Assembly: GCA_021186555.1 (NCBI GenBank)
Contig: JAJKFL010000011.1
Coordinates: forward strand, 10,998,001-11,062,000
Direction: 5' to 3'
Origin: Reticulitermes speratus
Lineage: Eukaryota; Arthropoda; Insecta; Blattodea; Rhinotermitidae
Length of the DNA: 64,000 nt
Shown one piece after another: positions 1 through 10,280 of the stretch; the first letter of the stretch is position 1; every line of letters begins with the position of its first letter. Under the pieces are notes generated by a model. That model was given only the letters and a program-made list of their open reading frames with translations. It was not told where the DNA came from and ran no database searches. The position numbers were made by a program, and so were the translations under genes.

Positions 1-134
1 TTTCTCTCGCAGTTTTTCCCTTTGATTCCGCAAGCCGGAGGACTGCAGGAGGGAGGTATAGGTCTTTAAACTTGTCCTGGATTCTAAAGCGACTAGAAAG
101 ATATAGTGAATGAAGTTAATGTACCAATACAGAC
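1..134 (-). other. AGPAT1: AGPAT intron 4 (partial, runs off the left edge)
   Basis: On the minus strand this follows exon 4 directly and begins GTCTGT after TCAG. No continuation of the acyltransferase C-terminus is readable here in any frame. A pyrimidine-rich CTGCAG occurs near 43-48, but the sequence after it does not resemble the family, so the last exon probably lies beyond position 1. Confidence 0.6.
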
Positions 135-300
135 CTGATTCAAATTCCTTGTTCTTATTATCGAGGAAGTAATATGATGAGAATACGACTGGCAGGACTG
201 GTACCTGAGCTGCAATGGCAACATGGAAAGCCCCTTTCTTGAAAGGCAGAATATCCCCAGTGTTATTTCTGGTTCCTTCTGGGAAAACCCACATCTTTAT
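135..300 (-). CDS. AGPAT1: AGPAT exon 4 (acyltransferase blocks III and IV)
   Basis: This exon encodes the second half of the catalytic domain of a 1-acylglycerol-3-phosphate acyltransferase, the ER-membrane enzyme that makes phosphatidic acid from lysophosphatidic acid and acyl-CoA. Read on the minus strand in phase 0 it starts IKMWVFPEGTRN. FPEGTR is block III, which binds the phosphate of the acceptor. PFKKGAFH follows, and VPVLPVVFSS is block IV. It ends KEFES plus the first base of a glycine codon. The acceptor is TTGTGTACAG and the donor is CAG|GTCTGT, so the exon is 166 nt and exits in phase 1. In AGPAT1/2 this stretch is followed by about 60 to 70 more residues, which are not in the window. 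Block identity is clear from the motifs; the donor is a moderate match. Confidence 0.93.
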
Positions 301-3017
301 CTGTACACAAATATACACACAATTTACAAAACATTCACTATGTTACAAAGTACAGAACAAAACATATCTGCTCTACATCTCTTACCTTAGACAACCTGCA
401 TTTTCTATATCTATACCCACATCTTAAAGCTGTAAGTAATTTCCCACGTTATCATCTATACAGACAAGTAATTGCCATATTTCTAATACTATCACTTCGT
501 TCACCAAGTAACAAAACAGGACAAAAATTATGCACAATTTCTGATTAGACATATAATATGGTGTTCAATATTTGACCACAGCCATTCCCATTACCTCATT
601 TATTCTCCCTGGCCTCATTATTCATCAGTACCTTCAATTATTAAGACAAAAATTCTGTTATAAACTCTCTGCTTCAGTTCTTCCTTGTGGCACAGTATTT
701 ACAGCAGTCAGCAACAAGCATCTGAATTGCAACTGATGTTAAACAGCCATATACACAACTGTCAGGTTATCAATGGTGACCAAAATGTCTAAGATAGGTA
801 AAGCACAGACATAAAGACACACACCCAAGACATCACGTAACAAGATTAAGACAGCAACATAACACTTTCAGCAATATGATTCCCACCATCTACCTCTACA
901 GTCATTCTCTTATGACAATTCTGTTCCTCACACAGTGCATCCACTAACACCATATTTAATCCTATTACAATGCAAAATATTGTTATCCTACCTAATTTTA
1001 TGTTCCTGATGTGACAACACAGTCTACAAAGCAAGGATTCTTACACTATACTCAACTGATTATGTGTGAATAATTTATTATATTTCAACATCATGAAAAA
1101 TTTGGACGATACACAAAAACAAAAGGAACCATACATGATGAAGAGGTTGCTTAATTCAGTAAAGGATGTCACTAGAAGACAGGAAGAAAACACTAATGCT
1201 TTTGAACAATAAGGCCAAAAATGACAATAGGCCTGTATATAGGAGCATATTTTGAGTATTAAGCTGATGTAAAATAAGATTACACTTTTTTTAACATCTA
1301 TTGAGTCTGCATGATTTAAAAAAATACAAATGGCCACATGCCATGACCTGTAGTTTTGGGGCCTTGGAATGTGTATGATTTCCTGCAGTCTTTCCAGGAA
1401 AACACTTGGATGATACCTTACATAAAAAAGCACCACTTTCCACTATGTTTCTGTTTCACATAATGCTATTTGATGCTTTGACACAGGCAACAAGGTGAGA
1501 TACATAACACATATACTGCACTTTACTTCCACAGCAGCCTTGTGAATGTTCTTCTCACTTTTTTTTATATAACTAACTTAAAATCTTGTAAATTTGACAC
1601 TGTTTTTAACATTGTACCCTACAAAAACTCCAAATTCAATAATGTTTATTTACTGAAGTGATTACATATACTCATGTAATAATTTAACTGTGGTAAACAA
1701 AGATATAAATACATGGTTTAAGCACATTCTGCAAGATAAGAGTCCCTTATGTTATATCCGCGACTGAAATCTGGAACGTGCAAAGATGTGAAGAAGATGG
1801 TAAGAACGGAAACAAATTTACCACATAGGACAAATACTTGAGAAACACTTGTTGTAGTGAATGATGCAGAATATGAGTTTCAATACGTTTCTTGTTAGTC
1901 AAGATGTCCCACAACTGGAATGAATGCCCATTTTAATACAAGGTAGTTAGTGAAGCAAGCATGTCGGGAAGTACCATGCATATGAAACCCCACTAAAGTA
2001 ACACATGTGAAGGTTCACATTTTTTAATCCACACTTCTTTTTTGTATGGCCCTGAGTTTAAACTCTTCATACATTTGATAATTATGCATAATATACTCCT
2101 TCTACGGTACTGTGAGATAAAACAGTTTTTTTTATGGCAATATGGTACATAGTCAGTGACTTGCTGCACTGAATATAGTAGGACTGACGGCACTTATAAT
2201 AATCCTGACAAAATGCTTGCCCAGTGACTCTTTCCTCTTAGAGTTACAGTCAGATGGGATTCTTAAATGATGATCTCTACAACAGAGTTGGTTACTTGTT
2301 GTAACCCTTGTTAAATCTGCCTACTACTGTGCAGGAATTACTTTTGTTAAAATACAAAACTCATCGTGTTAAGCTGGGGCAGAACAAATTGCTGCAATGG
2401 ATGGCACCTGCAGCAGTGTCATGCACAGAGCCACAGTGCTCTCATGAAAATGTTGGGGAATTTATCATACTGCTAAATTCTGTGAAATGAGTCAAGATAT
2501 GTGGTAAATACATGCTGCATCTCACAAATGACTCAAATTACAGTTAAAAATGCATGGTGAAGATAAAATAATAAAAAAAAAAAACATGCTGCATGTTTTA
2601 CAGGTAGAAGGTGGCTACTGCATACTACCTTTATGGGCCATATTTAATTGTTCGTTCATTTGAAATTGTATTTAAAAGTGGCATATCTGTGACTCCTACA
2701 GCCCTTTACAGTTTTTGGGCTTTTTTTGTGGTGTGGTTCAGGTATTCATTTCTCTGGGATGTTCATTGCATCATTGGGTAGTTAGTTTCATGACAGTGTA
2801 GTGGTCCTCAATGACAGGAACCAACTAATCAGTGATAATCGACCCAGAAGATTAAGACCACAACACTTAAAATTTTGTGTGCAGTTTCAAAATGTTTTCC
2901 TGTACTGACTTATTCAGACAATAGTCAGCAACTTCCAACACAATTCTGTCTGTATGTCTTGAGTAAAAAATTTCTAATATGGTGAAGAATTTAGCATATG
3001 CATTTATACTTTAAACC

Positions 3018-3175
3018 ACTGTTGTGGTGAAGTGGGTAATACTTCTGCTTTATATTCAGAAGATCCTGGCTAAAATGTCGACACAGAGACTGGCTATTCT
3101 GACTGAGGATTTCTCTGGTTCTTCTCATACCCTCTGGGCAATACCAAGATAAAGGAACGTTTTTTAAATGACTCG
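3018..3175 (+). mobile_element. tRNA-derived SINE (family E), degraded
   Basis: The head reads GTGGTGAAGTGGGTAATACTT, a degraded tRNA A-box region. It is followed by a decayed B-box (about 3063-3080) and a body containing CTGGCTATTCTGACTGAGGA. The same body word recurs in inverted orientation near 4.6 kb (CTAGCTATCCTGACTGAG), which supports an interspersed family. No clear target-site duplication is seen. Confidence 0.5.
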
Positions 3176-4230
3176 ACAAATCAATTTCCTCTCAGACTAT
3201 TATGCTGGATGGCAGACAGTGCAGTGATCTTCACTGTTCCAGTTTGACAAGAATCAGGGCTTGCATGTTTTAGCAAAATTCCCTGTAGTTATTATTACAT
3301 TTTGCATTCTCCAAACTTACAGATGGTGTTTGGAGTTTGAAATGGTTGCTTTCAGTCCACAGAGACATTTCACACACAAAGTAAAAATCATGCAGTTTCA
3401 GATACAGTAAATGAGAAGGCCACTGTCAGCAGTGTGAATTTGTAGTCTCAGAAAAATATAAGCCCAATAAACACAGTCACACTCATAGCTCACCATGTAT
3501 GAACCTTAATATCACGCAATGTCACTTCATGGATTAACATGGGATTTTCTGCAGATCATTACTCATTATTCTGAAAGTTCATGTATGAACTGAGATGCAA
3601 CCAAGCTTCATCACTAAACAGAATAAGAGTGGGGTCAGTTTCTCCAGTACACACCTGTAAAGTTAACAGTGCACAAAATTCAGTCTTGCTCCAAGACTTG
3701 TGTCACCGAGTTTGTGAACATCGTGCCAACGATTTTCTTGGAGATGTCTCCAAGCTAGCACCAATTTCATCCAGCTTTTCCTCAGTTAACATGTCTTCTG
3801 CATGTTCTCTGCATAATAAAAACCTGTTGCTCCAAACTTTTTGCATAAATGATTTGCTGTTTCAAAACAGGTGCAGCAGGAAACAATTGTCTGAAATTAT
3901 GATGATACTTCTTGTAGGAATTGCATTTAATGTATGTATCATATGAAATCATGTGATGCTCCAGTGAAATCTGCACAGTGACTGTAGATGACTTGCTGAT
4001 ACCTTGTAACCTCTCTGACAAACAGTTTGGGAACACGTTGGTGAATTGGCTTGGTATGTAACATAAGCAGTCGACAGGAACTGAGTAGCAAGCGTGGCCG
4101 TTTATAACAACGGCACTGCAGAATCTCATATTAAGCCATGTCCACTTTCTTCCAATTTACCTTCACTGATCATACTGTCATTTGTAGCTACATAACTTGG
4201 TGTGATTTCTAACTTCCACCACAATGTAAA

Positions 4231-4326
4231 TGAGATCTGTGCTATTTTGGGATTTTATGCAGCATAGAATGGTAATTATGTAATTACCATTCTACACTGC
4301 GAAAATCCCAAAACAGCACAGATCTC
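4231..4326. mobile_element. hairpin MITE of 96 bp
   Basis: The two arms of about 47-48 bp are near-perfect inverted copies. They begin TGAGATCTGTGCT on the left, end AGCACAGATCTCA on the right, and meet at a central GGTAATTATGTAATTACC. There is essentially no unique interior. This is the shape of a foldback MITE. It lies inside AGPAT intron 3 and would form a strong hairpin in the pre-mRNA. Confidence 0.75.
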
Positions 4327-4589
4327 ACCTATATAACCTGAGCTATTGAAAGCTTTGTAAAACAAACCATAAATAAATAAATTCATACTGCATGTTGCAC
4401 CTAAACAATGGGAAGCTGGCTCTCACAGCGTGGTATCAGCAATGTCTGGGATTATATGACACTGTGTTCTTAACTAGACACATGGTGAAGTGACTGTTAA
4501 TGATGAGCTCTCGACAGCATGTGCTAGGAAGTGGTCATGGAATATTTTAATATTCCATCATTTTCCTGTACGGAGTAAGGAAAAATAAA

Positions 4590-4705
4590 AGTAAAATACT
4601 CAGTCAGGATAGCTAGTTTTCAGGTGCAGGTTAAATTCAGGGCCTCCAGAATACAAAGCAGGAATGTTAATCACAAAACTATGATATTCAGCAACAGAAA
4701 AATTC
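4590..4705 (-). mobile_element. SINE family E fragment, inverted copy
   Basis: Read on the minus strand it runs GTGATTAACATTCCTGCTTT, then a degraded B-box, then CTAGCTATCCTGACTGAG. This matches the layout of the plus-strand copy near 3.0 kb. It is heavily mutated, so its boundaries are approximate. Confidence 0.4.
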
Positions 4706-4966
4706 ACATGCAAAGTACAAAGATCTCACTGAATAACGATATTTCAAAGCATGTTCTACAGAACAAATAACTATACTTACTGAAGCACCTATAAAACTAA
4801 AATTGTGATCACTCCCAAGGGCTGATGATTAACATGACTTCTGCTGCAGACCTATTCTTATCACTGACATCTGTTTTTGAGGAAGATTCATTCTGCACCA
4901 GCCTTACGATATTGAAATTAGAATTACAAGAGACATATAAACATAAAATATTTTATGCAGTACACC

Positions 4967-5155
4967 AGCCCACCAGCCACCAGGCATCAACAAACATCAT
5001 ATCAGCCCCACAGTGCAACCCCAAACAAGACCTCTGTTCCAACTGCCATGTTAGCCCACCAGCCACCAGGCATCAACAAACATCCAATATCAGCCCCACA
5101 GTGCAACCCTAGATAAGACCGCTGTTCCAACTGCCATGTTAGCCCATCAGTCACC
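4967..5155 (+). repeat. 86-88 bp tandem duplication, about 2.2 copies
   Basis: AGCCCACCAGCCACCAGG starts at 4967 and again at 5053, and a third diverged start AGCCCATCAGTCACC begins at 5141. Each unit contains CATCAACAAACATC and AGCCCCACAGTGCAACCC. It is GC-richer than the surrounding intron. Open frames here arise from the duplication and are not genes. Confidence 0.85.
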
Positions 5156-5794
5156 CGACTGAGAAGACAAAGTTTGAGAGTTGCAGAAAGCCACATTATC
5201 CACAAAATACAGCACACACAGATATTGCTGTAATAAAGAAACAAGCTAGTCTTTTAAAAAATTAATTTACCGAGTGATTCCGTGACACTCATATTAAATG
5301 ATGCATCCAGCAACAGGCCTCTGGAAAACAAAATTAACATTAGTATCATCACAAGTCACATCTATATAGAGCTTATTGTCAGTCCAATTAACAACAGCTT
5401 AACTTTAAGATGGCTAATGTCAACATTACAAACACCTGCATACAGTAGTAAAAATGAAACAAACAAAAATACAGAGTAAGGACTACATGGTAGTTTTAAG
5501 GTGACTGCTAGGTGGGGAAGAAAAGACGTATATGAATCTAAAAAGAGATCTAGTCACATGGTGCATTAATTTGTTTAAAAGAACAAATGCTTACACCAAG
5601 TGCATACCTTGTATACAGATCTACATAATAAAACGTTATTGCAGAATGGAATCCTACATAAGTTCCTCTCCAGCAAGCATCTTAAATAAGTATTTTAAAA
5701 CAAAGTCTTCTTGAACTGCTTGATCATGAAGATGAAGACATCCTGTTCTTTGAAAACATCAATAAATATGTACCCTAACAAACCAACATTCCAT

Positions 5795-6380
5795 TCATGA
5801 AGAAATTAAGAACAGACTGAAGTCGGGTAATGCTTGTTATCATTCGGTGCAGGATCTTCTGTCTTCCAGATTGCTGTCCAAAAATACAAAGATTAAGATA
5901 CACAGAACTATAATTTTGCCTGTTGTTTTGTATGGGTGTGAAACTTGGTCTCTCACACTGAGGGGGGAACATAGGCTGAGGGTGTTCGAGAATAGGGTGC
6001 TGAGGAGGATATTTGGGCCTAAGAGGGATGAGGTAACAGGGTAGTGGAGAAGACTACATAATGAGGAGCTTTATGATCTGTACTCATCACCAAGTATTAT
6101 TCGGGTGATCAAATGAAGAAGAATGAGGTGGGTGGGGCATGTAGCACATATGGGAGAGAGGAGAGGTGCATAGAGGAATTTGTTGGGAAGTTCTGAGGGA
6201 ATGAAACCACTTGGAACACCCAGGCGTAGATGGGAGGATAATATTAAAATGGATTTTGAAGAAGGGAAGTGGGGGACACGGACTGGCTTGATCTGGCTCA
6301 GGATAGGGACAGGTGGCGGGCTCTTGGGAATGTGGTAATGAACCTGCGGGTTCCATCAGATGTTGGAAATTTCTTGACTA
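5795..6380 (+). mobile_element. non-LTR retrotransposon ORF2 C-terminus, remnant 1
   Basis: The plus strand can be read, through several stops, as the C-terminal end of a LINE polyprotein. It runs SVQDLLSSRLLSKNTKIKIH, then VVLYGCETWSL, then ENRVLRRIFGPKRDEVTG, then RRLHNEELYDLYSSPSII, then a decayed RRMRWVGHVA block and PRRRWEDNIKMDF, ending near VGNFLTSQKP. Frame changes and in-frame stops show that it is dead. It lies in AGPAT intron 3, in the orientation opposite to the gene. Confidence 0.88.
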
Positions 6381-6765
6381 GCCAAAAACCTGAGAATAGG
6401 GTGCTGAGGAAGATATTTGGGCCTGAGAAGGACGAGGTAACAGGGGAGTGGAGAAGACTACATAATGAGGAGCTTTATGATCTTTACTCCTCACCAAATA
6501 TTACTTGGGTGATCAAATCAAGAATAATGACAGACTAGTTGGAAGACCTAGGCATAGAAGGGAAGATAATCTTAAAATCGATCTTCATGAAGTCAGATGG
6601 GGAGGCATGGACTGGACTGCTCTGGCTGAGGATAAAGACAGGTGGCAGGCTCTTGTGAATGTGGTAATGAACCTTCGGGTTCCATAAAATGCGGGGAACT
6701 TCTTGACTAGGACCTGTTAAGCTTCTCAGGAAGGACTCTGCTCCATGGAGTTACGGAGTAAGTCA
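6381..6765 (+). mobile_element. second LINE 3' end, joined in tandem to remnant 1
   Basis: Directly after remnant 1 the sequence restarts at ENRVLRKIFGPEKDEVTGEW. It continues through RRLHNEELYDLYSSPN, a deletion, then [32 protein letters not shown] and VMNLRVP with a stop. The following GGACTCTGCTCCATGGAGTT is a 3'-UTR word also found, slightly mutated, near 25.42 kb. The two copies differ by point changes, so this is an old duplication or two insertions. Confidence 0.85.
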
Positions 6766-7489
6766 GTAGCTGCAAGGCAAATTATGTCCATAAGTGTGGA
6801 CAAAGGTGATAATTTTGAATTTTTATGTTATAAATAGCAAGATTATGTGAGGAAATACATTCTTTGGAGCACAGCGGTTACTGCATGTTCCACCTAAGTT
6901 GACCTTTTGCTCAGAATAAAACATGTAATGAAATTTGTGAGTAGACCCCTAAACTTCTGTATATTACTTAATGAATTTCAAGCTTTGAAGGATTGAGGGA
7001 ATTGATTCTTCATGATTTACTTCCTTCATTAACCTAATTATCAATTAAACTCTCTCACTGTAGACCTCTAGCTTAAATGGCAAGCTCAAAATTCATTGCT
7101 GTGTCCTCCAGAACAGTGTTATTTCTAAAGATTTTTCTTGAATTGCTGCTGTAAATCACCTGTTCTTAAGGTAATAAGTAACATAAACTAATGTGTTTTC
7201 TGCAACATGTACTGAAAGTCTAGCCTTGATATGAGCCAACCTACAAAATCTTTAAACACAAAACGTTTTTTGATAAAACTTGTATCTGCTAATTGCTGCA
7301 AATCACACTGTGGAGTGTGTGGTCTTGAACAGTTTCATGTCACAGACAACTTTAAAAGTGTTATGTTATCTACTTCTCAACTTCAGTCGAATGCCCACAT
7401 CCAGTTTTCCTGTCAACAATTTTAAGTGAATACAAACATAATTAGAAATACTGAAGATTAATATAAGATGAAGATTACAAACCATGTAC

Positions 7490-7672
7490 CTTTTTCTCCT
7501 TAATGAGAGTTGTTGCTCTGTTAATTGTAGCGCGCGCTTTGGCAGAGTTCAGCCGATCAATAAATATGAGTCCACACAGCCAAGCTAGCTAACCCAAAAG
7601 GCCATGCATAAAATAATTCTTTCTTGGCAACAACTGTACATTTATCCATTACTGGCCAAATGTCAAACATTC
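7490..7672 (-). CDS. AGPAT1: AGPAT exon 3 (block II) with a 1-base frameshift
   Basis: After the acceptor CCTTACAG the exon reads GMFDIWPVMDKCTVVAKKEL and FYAWPFGLA in the expected frame. The conserved continuation (A)WLCGLIFIDR, LNSAKARATINRATTLIKEKK then appears one base out of register. Block II (GLIFIDR) is therefore intact in sequence but shifted. The extra base sits in the AGCTAGCT word at 7583-7590, most simply at 7586. Read straight through, translation would stop at 7559-7557. The exon is 183 nt: entering in phase 1 it must be 182 nt to leave in phase 0, as exon 4 requires, so phase arithmetic independently shows one base too many. The flanking codons show no further decay, so a sequencing or assembly error, or a very recent allele, is more likely than an old pseudogene. 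Confidence 0.92.
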
Positions 7673-8724
7673 CTGTAAGGAATAACAACAAAATTTTTTC
7701 AACAAACTGATTTCTGATGTTACTGCCATTTTAAAAATCTTTAAATATTTATAACAAGGAATTCTCCTTACAGGAATAGACAAAAATGTGTTTTGACTCT
7801 TATTCTACATTGTCATCATGATGGACCTGAATTAAAGGTAACTGTTCAATGTTCACACGACACACTGGCTAGTCATCTTTTCATTGCATATCCAAAGCAT
7901 CTTCTTCCTATTGGATGAGACTTAGTGGTATGTTTTGGATATCTTTAGCTTTCATTTCAGGAATCTGCCTTAATAAAACAGTTTTTTTACACATGTTAAG
8001 TTTTTCTTCTATAGACTTAAACTTGTGTTATAATTTTTTTTTCACGGGCAAAAATAAATGTCAAATAAAGGTTAAATGTTTAATAAGAAACATGCCAATT
8101 ACTTTCTTCAGTCAGACTGAGCAACAGAATCACAATTTTAGCATTCTTTGATGTTCCACCCCCTTTTTCATTGAAATGTAACTTGAGATAAAATCAAAAT
8201 GTGGAGTTTCATTATCTCAGTATATTTAGTTCAGATTTATAGCATTACTATAAAGTTTTCATGCTACGGGTGAGAAATTTCACAGTGTACCTGGAACATT
8301 CTTTCCCTACACAGGCTGTCTTATAAAAAAAAAAACCTGCTCTGGTACTTCATAACCTTCACAGTCACAACTTACCATAAATATATTACACAAAAGAAAA
8401 TATATATGCTAATGACTGCAGTATGGTAAGCTTAACCTTTCAGGAAAGTGCCTAAAAATGACAAATTGGTTCACATGATAAATATTAGAAAATATAACCT
8501 AAAAAATTTGTGCAGTTACTAGAATTGCGTCTCCTGGCCGTCTCATAAATGTACACACATTAAAGGTGGAGATATATAAGTGAAGAAGGAAAGGTAGAAT
8601 GAATGCAGTAGTATTGTAGGCAGCAATACTACCAGTCCAACTTCGTCCACAGACTGACCAGGCTTTTAAACTGTCTTGCAATAGAATAATAATAATTATA
8701 AGAAAACCAGAATAAATGGCTTGC
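7673..8724 (-). other. AGPAT1: AGPAT intron 2 with a GC-AG boundary
   Basis: The donor side reads TTTTAG|GCAAGC and the acceptor CCTTACAG|GA. No GT occurs at the place the protein alignment demands, while GCAAG is the usual context of the rare GC donor class. The interior is AT-rich with no recognisable element. Confidence 0.75.
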
Positions 8725-8858
8725 CTAAAATATCCAGTGAACTTTGATGATTAGCAACAATAATGCAGGCTTGCTCCTTTGCCAGGTGCTCCTGTCCACG
8801 AAGTTCCCATTTTAATCCAACAAGACCTGAAATGTGGCGGCACAGTGCTGAGGCCAAA
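8725..8858 (-). CDS. AGPAT1: AGPAT exon 2 (block I, NHX4D)
   Basis: This exon carries the catalytic motif of the acyltransferase family. On the minus strand, after the acceptor GTTTAACAG, it reads (L)LASALCRHISGLVGLK, WELRGQEHL and IIVANHQSSLDILG. NHQSSLD, at residues 98-104 counted from the exon 1 ATG, is block I, with the catalytic pair His99 and Asp104. The exon is 134 nt, enters in phase 2 (CT|T completes Leu62) and exits in phase 1 within the Gly107 codon. It aligns without gaps to animal AGPAT1 at the junction with exon 1. The donor is the non-canonical GC. Confidence 0.95.
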
Positions 8859-9286
8859 CTGTTAAACAAAAACATGGTGTTAGAATTCACAAAACATCTA
8901 CACATCTATTTCCACAATAATACCTTAAAGAAATATGATGTAAAGATGTGGAATATTTTATTTAATGTAGGATATGATCCAGTGATGGCCTTTTGTGAGC
9001 ACTGTAATGAAACTTTGACTTCACTAAAGAAACCCCAGAAATTTACTGACTAGCCGAGCAACAACTGTCTTCTCACTAACTCTACTCCATGAAGGTGGTT
9101 AATGCTTGAAATATGCATTTTTATTCTTAAACAGTACATAAGAAGAAAAGGCACATACACATTTAACAAGAACTTATCTTTTTTTAGTCACAGAAAATCA
9201 ACTATTTCTAAAATATAACGTATTAAGGTGTAAAACGTTGGCAATTAACTGCATTATAATTAAAATTTCAATTTTAAAATACTCAC
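8859..9286 (-). other. AGPAT1: AGPAT intron 1 (428 bp)
   Basis: The donor GTGAGT is a perfect consensus match; the acceptor is TTTAACAG after a T-rich tract. On the plus strand, around 8995-9105, there is a faint resemblance to the LINE 3' end seen at 6.7 kb (TTTACTGACTAG, then CTCTACTCCATG). It is too decayed to call with confidence. Confidence 0.8.
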
Positions 9287-9471
9287 AGTAGATTTTTCAC
9301 GTCCTTTGGCCGGCACATCATAAACGGAATTACCACTACGGCCGTCGTCATTACAATCCCATAATATATAAAAAACTTGAAGTAGTATCTGAAAACTCGA
9401 CTAGTTTCATAAAGGAATGGCAATATCAATATAAATGCAACTAAAACCAACTCCAAAGAACTTGGCAACAT
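9287..9471 (-). CDS. AGPAT1: AGPAT exon 1, N-terminus and membrane segments
   Basis: The exon begins at ATG 9471-9469 and encodes 61 full codons plus two bases. The protein starts MLPSSLELVLVAFILILPFL, a strongly hydrophobic first membrane segment. FRYYFKFFIYYGIVMTTAVV and VIPFMMCRPKDVKNL follow, forming the second hydrophobic stretch. The RP-KDV-N pattern corresponds to the RGRNVEN region of animal AGPAT1. The N-terminal helices anchor the enzyme in the ER membrane. The ATG is the first methionine before the hydrophobic segment and gives the length usual for the family; no upstream coding extension is evident. The product acts in de novo phosphatidic acid synthesis. Confidence 0.93.
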
Positions 9472-9700
9472 AATGCACTTTCCGACAACAGTTCATCTAC
9501 TAATCTTGACAGTTCGATAAATACATTCGATACACCGCACGCGTAGCACAGTCGATAGTCCCCATTATCGATATATGAGCCAGGTTCGATTTAGGCGAAG
9601 TTCATATCCAGAAGATGGTGCTCGTGTGTCTTCAGTACCTTTTACAACCCATTGTCGGATGCATTAAAGTTCATCATTATGAACGTAAACAGATATAGGA
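9472..9700 (-). promoter_or_regulatory. AGPAT1: probable AGPAT promoter / 5'-UTR region
   Basis: This is the sequence between the AGPAT ATG and the LINE to its right. It contains the palindrome TATCGATA at 9566-9573, and a related GTCGATAG at 9551-9558. TATCGATA is the DRE motif of housekeeping core promoters in Drosophila. No TATA box is visible. Transcription start and promoter function are inferred from position and motif only. Confidence 0.45.
9566..9573. promoter_or_regulatory. DRE-type palindrome TATCGATA
   Basis: This is an exact 8-bp DREF/BEAF-type motif about 95 bp upstream of the AGPAT start codon. An 8-mer can occur by chance; its location is what makes it worth noting. Confidence 0.4.
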
Positions 9701-10195
9701 CACCTGGGTCCTGTATTGTAAAAACTAAATCTTGAAGATGCTGTTCATCTCTCTTCTTGATTTTGGTCGACCCATGTCATGTTTGCCGTTTGGTTTGTAT
9801 TCCAGTGCCATTCTGGGTATTGGTGAGTGTTCCATCCTTTTCAACACGATGTAGCCAATTCTTTTGGTAGCTCTGAATTTTATCTACTGTGTGTTATACT
9901 TTTAATTTTTCTCGAATTGTTGTATTTCTATCATGGTCTAACCTTGTCAGTCCTAAAAGTGATCTCAGAAATTTCATTTGTGCTGTTCCTAATTGTTGAC
10001 ATTCCTTTTTTATTGAAAACTCAAACTTCACTGCCATATTTCAATGCTGCTTTGGATGTAATATTGTAAAGTCGTAAGTTGGTGCTTAGGAGCATATTTT
10101 TACCAAAATGTCTTTTGATAGTGCCATTTATTTTATTATATCGGTGTATTTTTGTTGTAATAGCTGTTTTAAATTCAGAGATGATGTTTCCTAGA

Positions 10196-10280
10196 TATAC
10201 AGAGTATACACAAAAGAATGGTGCGGTTTCAATAGTGAATAAAGGGAAACCGCACCATTCTTTTGTGTATACCCTGTATA
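10196..10280. mobile_element. 85-bp hairpin MITE nested in the LINE
   Basis: The left arm TATACAGAGTATACACAAAA and the continuing GAATGGTGCGGTTTC are repeated inverted at the right end (ACACAAAAGAATGG on the opposite strand, closing CCCTGTATA). The arms are about 35 bp and nearly identical; the loop is about 14 bp. The element interrupts the reverse transcriptase region, so it inserted after the LINE. Confidence 0.85.

Larger units (their letters stand above)
301..7489 (-). other. AGPAT1: AGPAT intron 3 (about 7.2 kb) filled with repeat debris
   Basis: This intron lies between the exon 3 donor (AAAAAG|GTACAT) and the exon 4 acceptor. It holds a tRNA-headed SINE near 3.0 kb and a second copy in the opposite orientation near 4.6 kb. 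It also holds a 96-bp hairpin MITE at 4.2 kb, a short GC-richer tandem duplication at 5.0 kb and two LINE 3' ends at 5.8-6.8 kb. The remaining stretches (301-3000, 5160-5790, 6770-7480) are AT-rich with no coding or structural signal that I can support. Confidence 0.8.

Noticed and set aside
1..60. Last AGPAT exon after CTGCAG near 43-48 on the minus strand
   Set aside because: The following codons do not resemble the conserved C-terminus (expected valine/threonine-rich strand then a PP-STEGL-like turn).
8763..9053. 96-codon plus-strand frame over AGPAT exon 2
   Set aside because: Antisense shadow of the exon on the minus strand.
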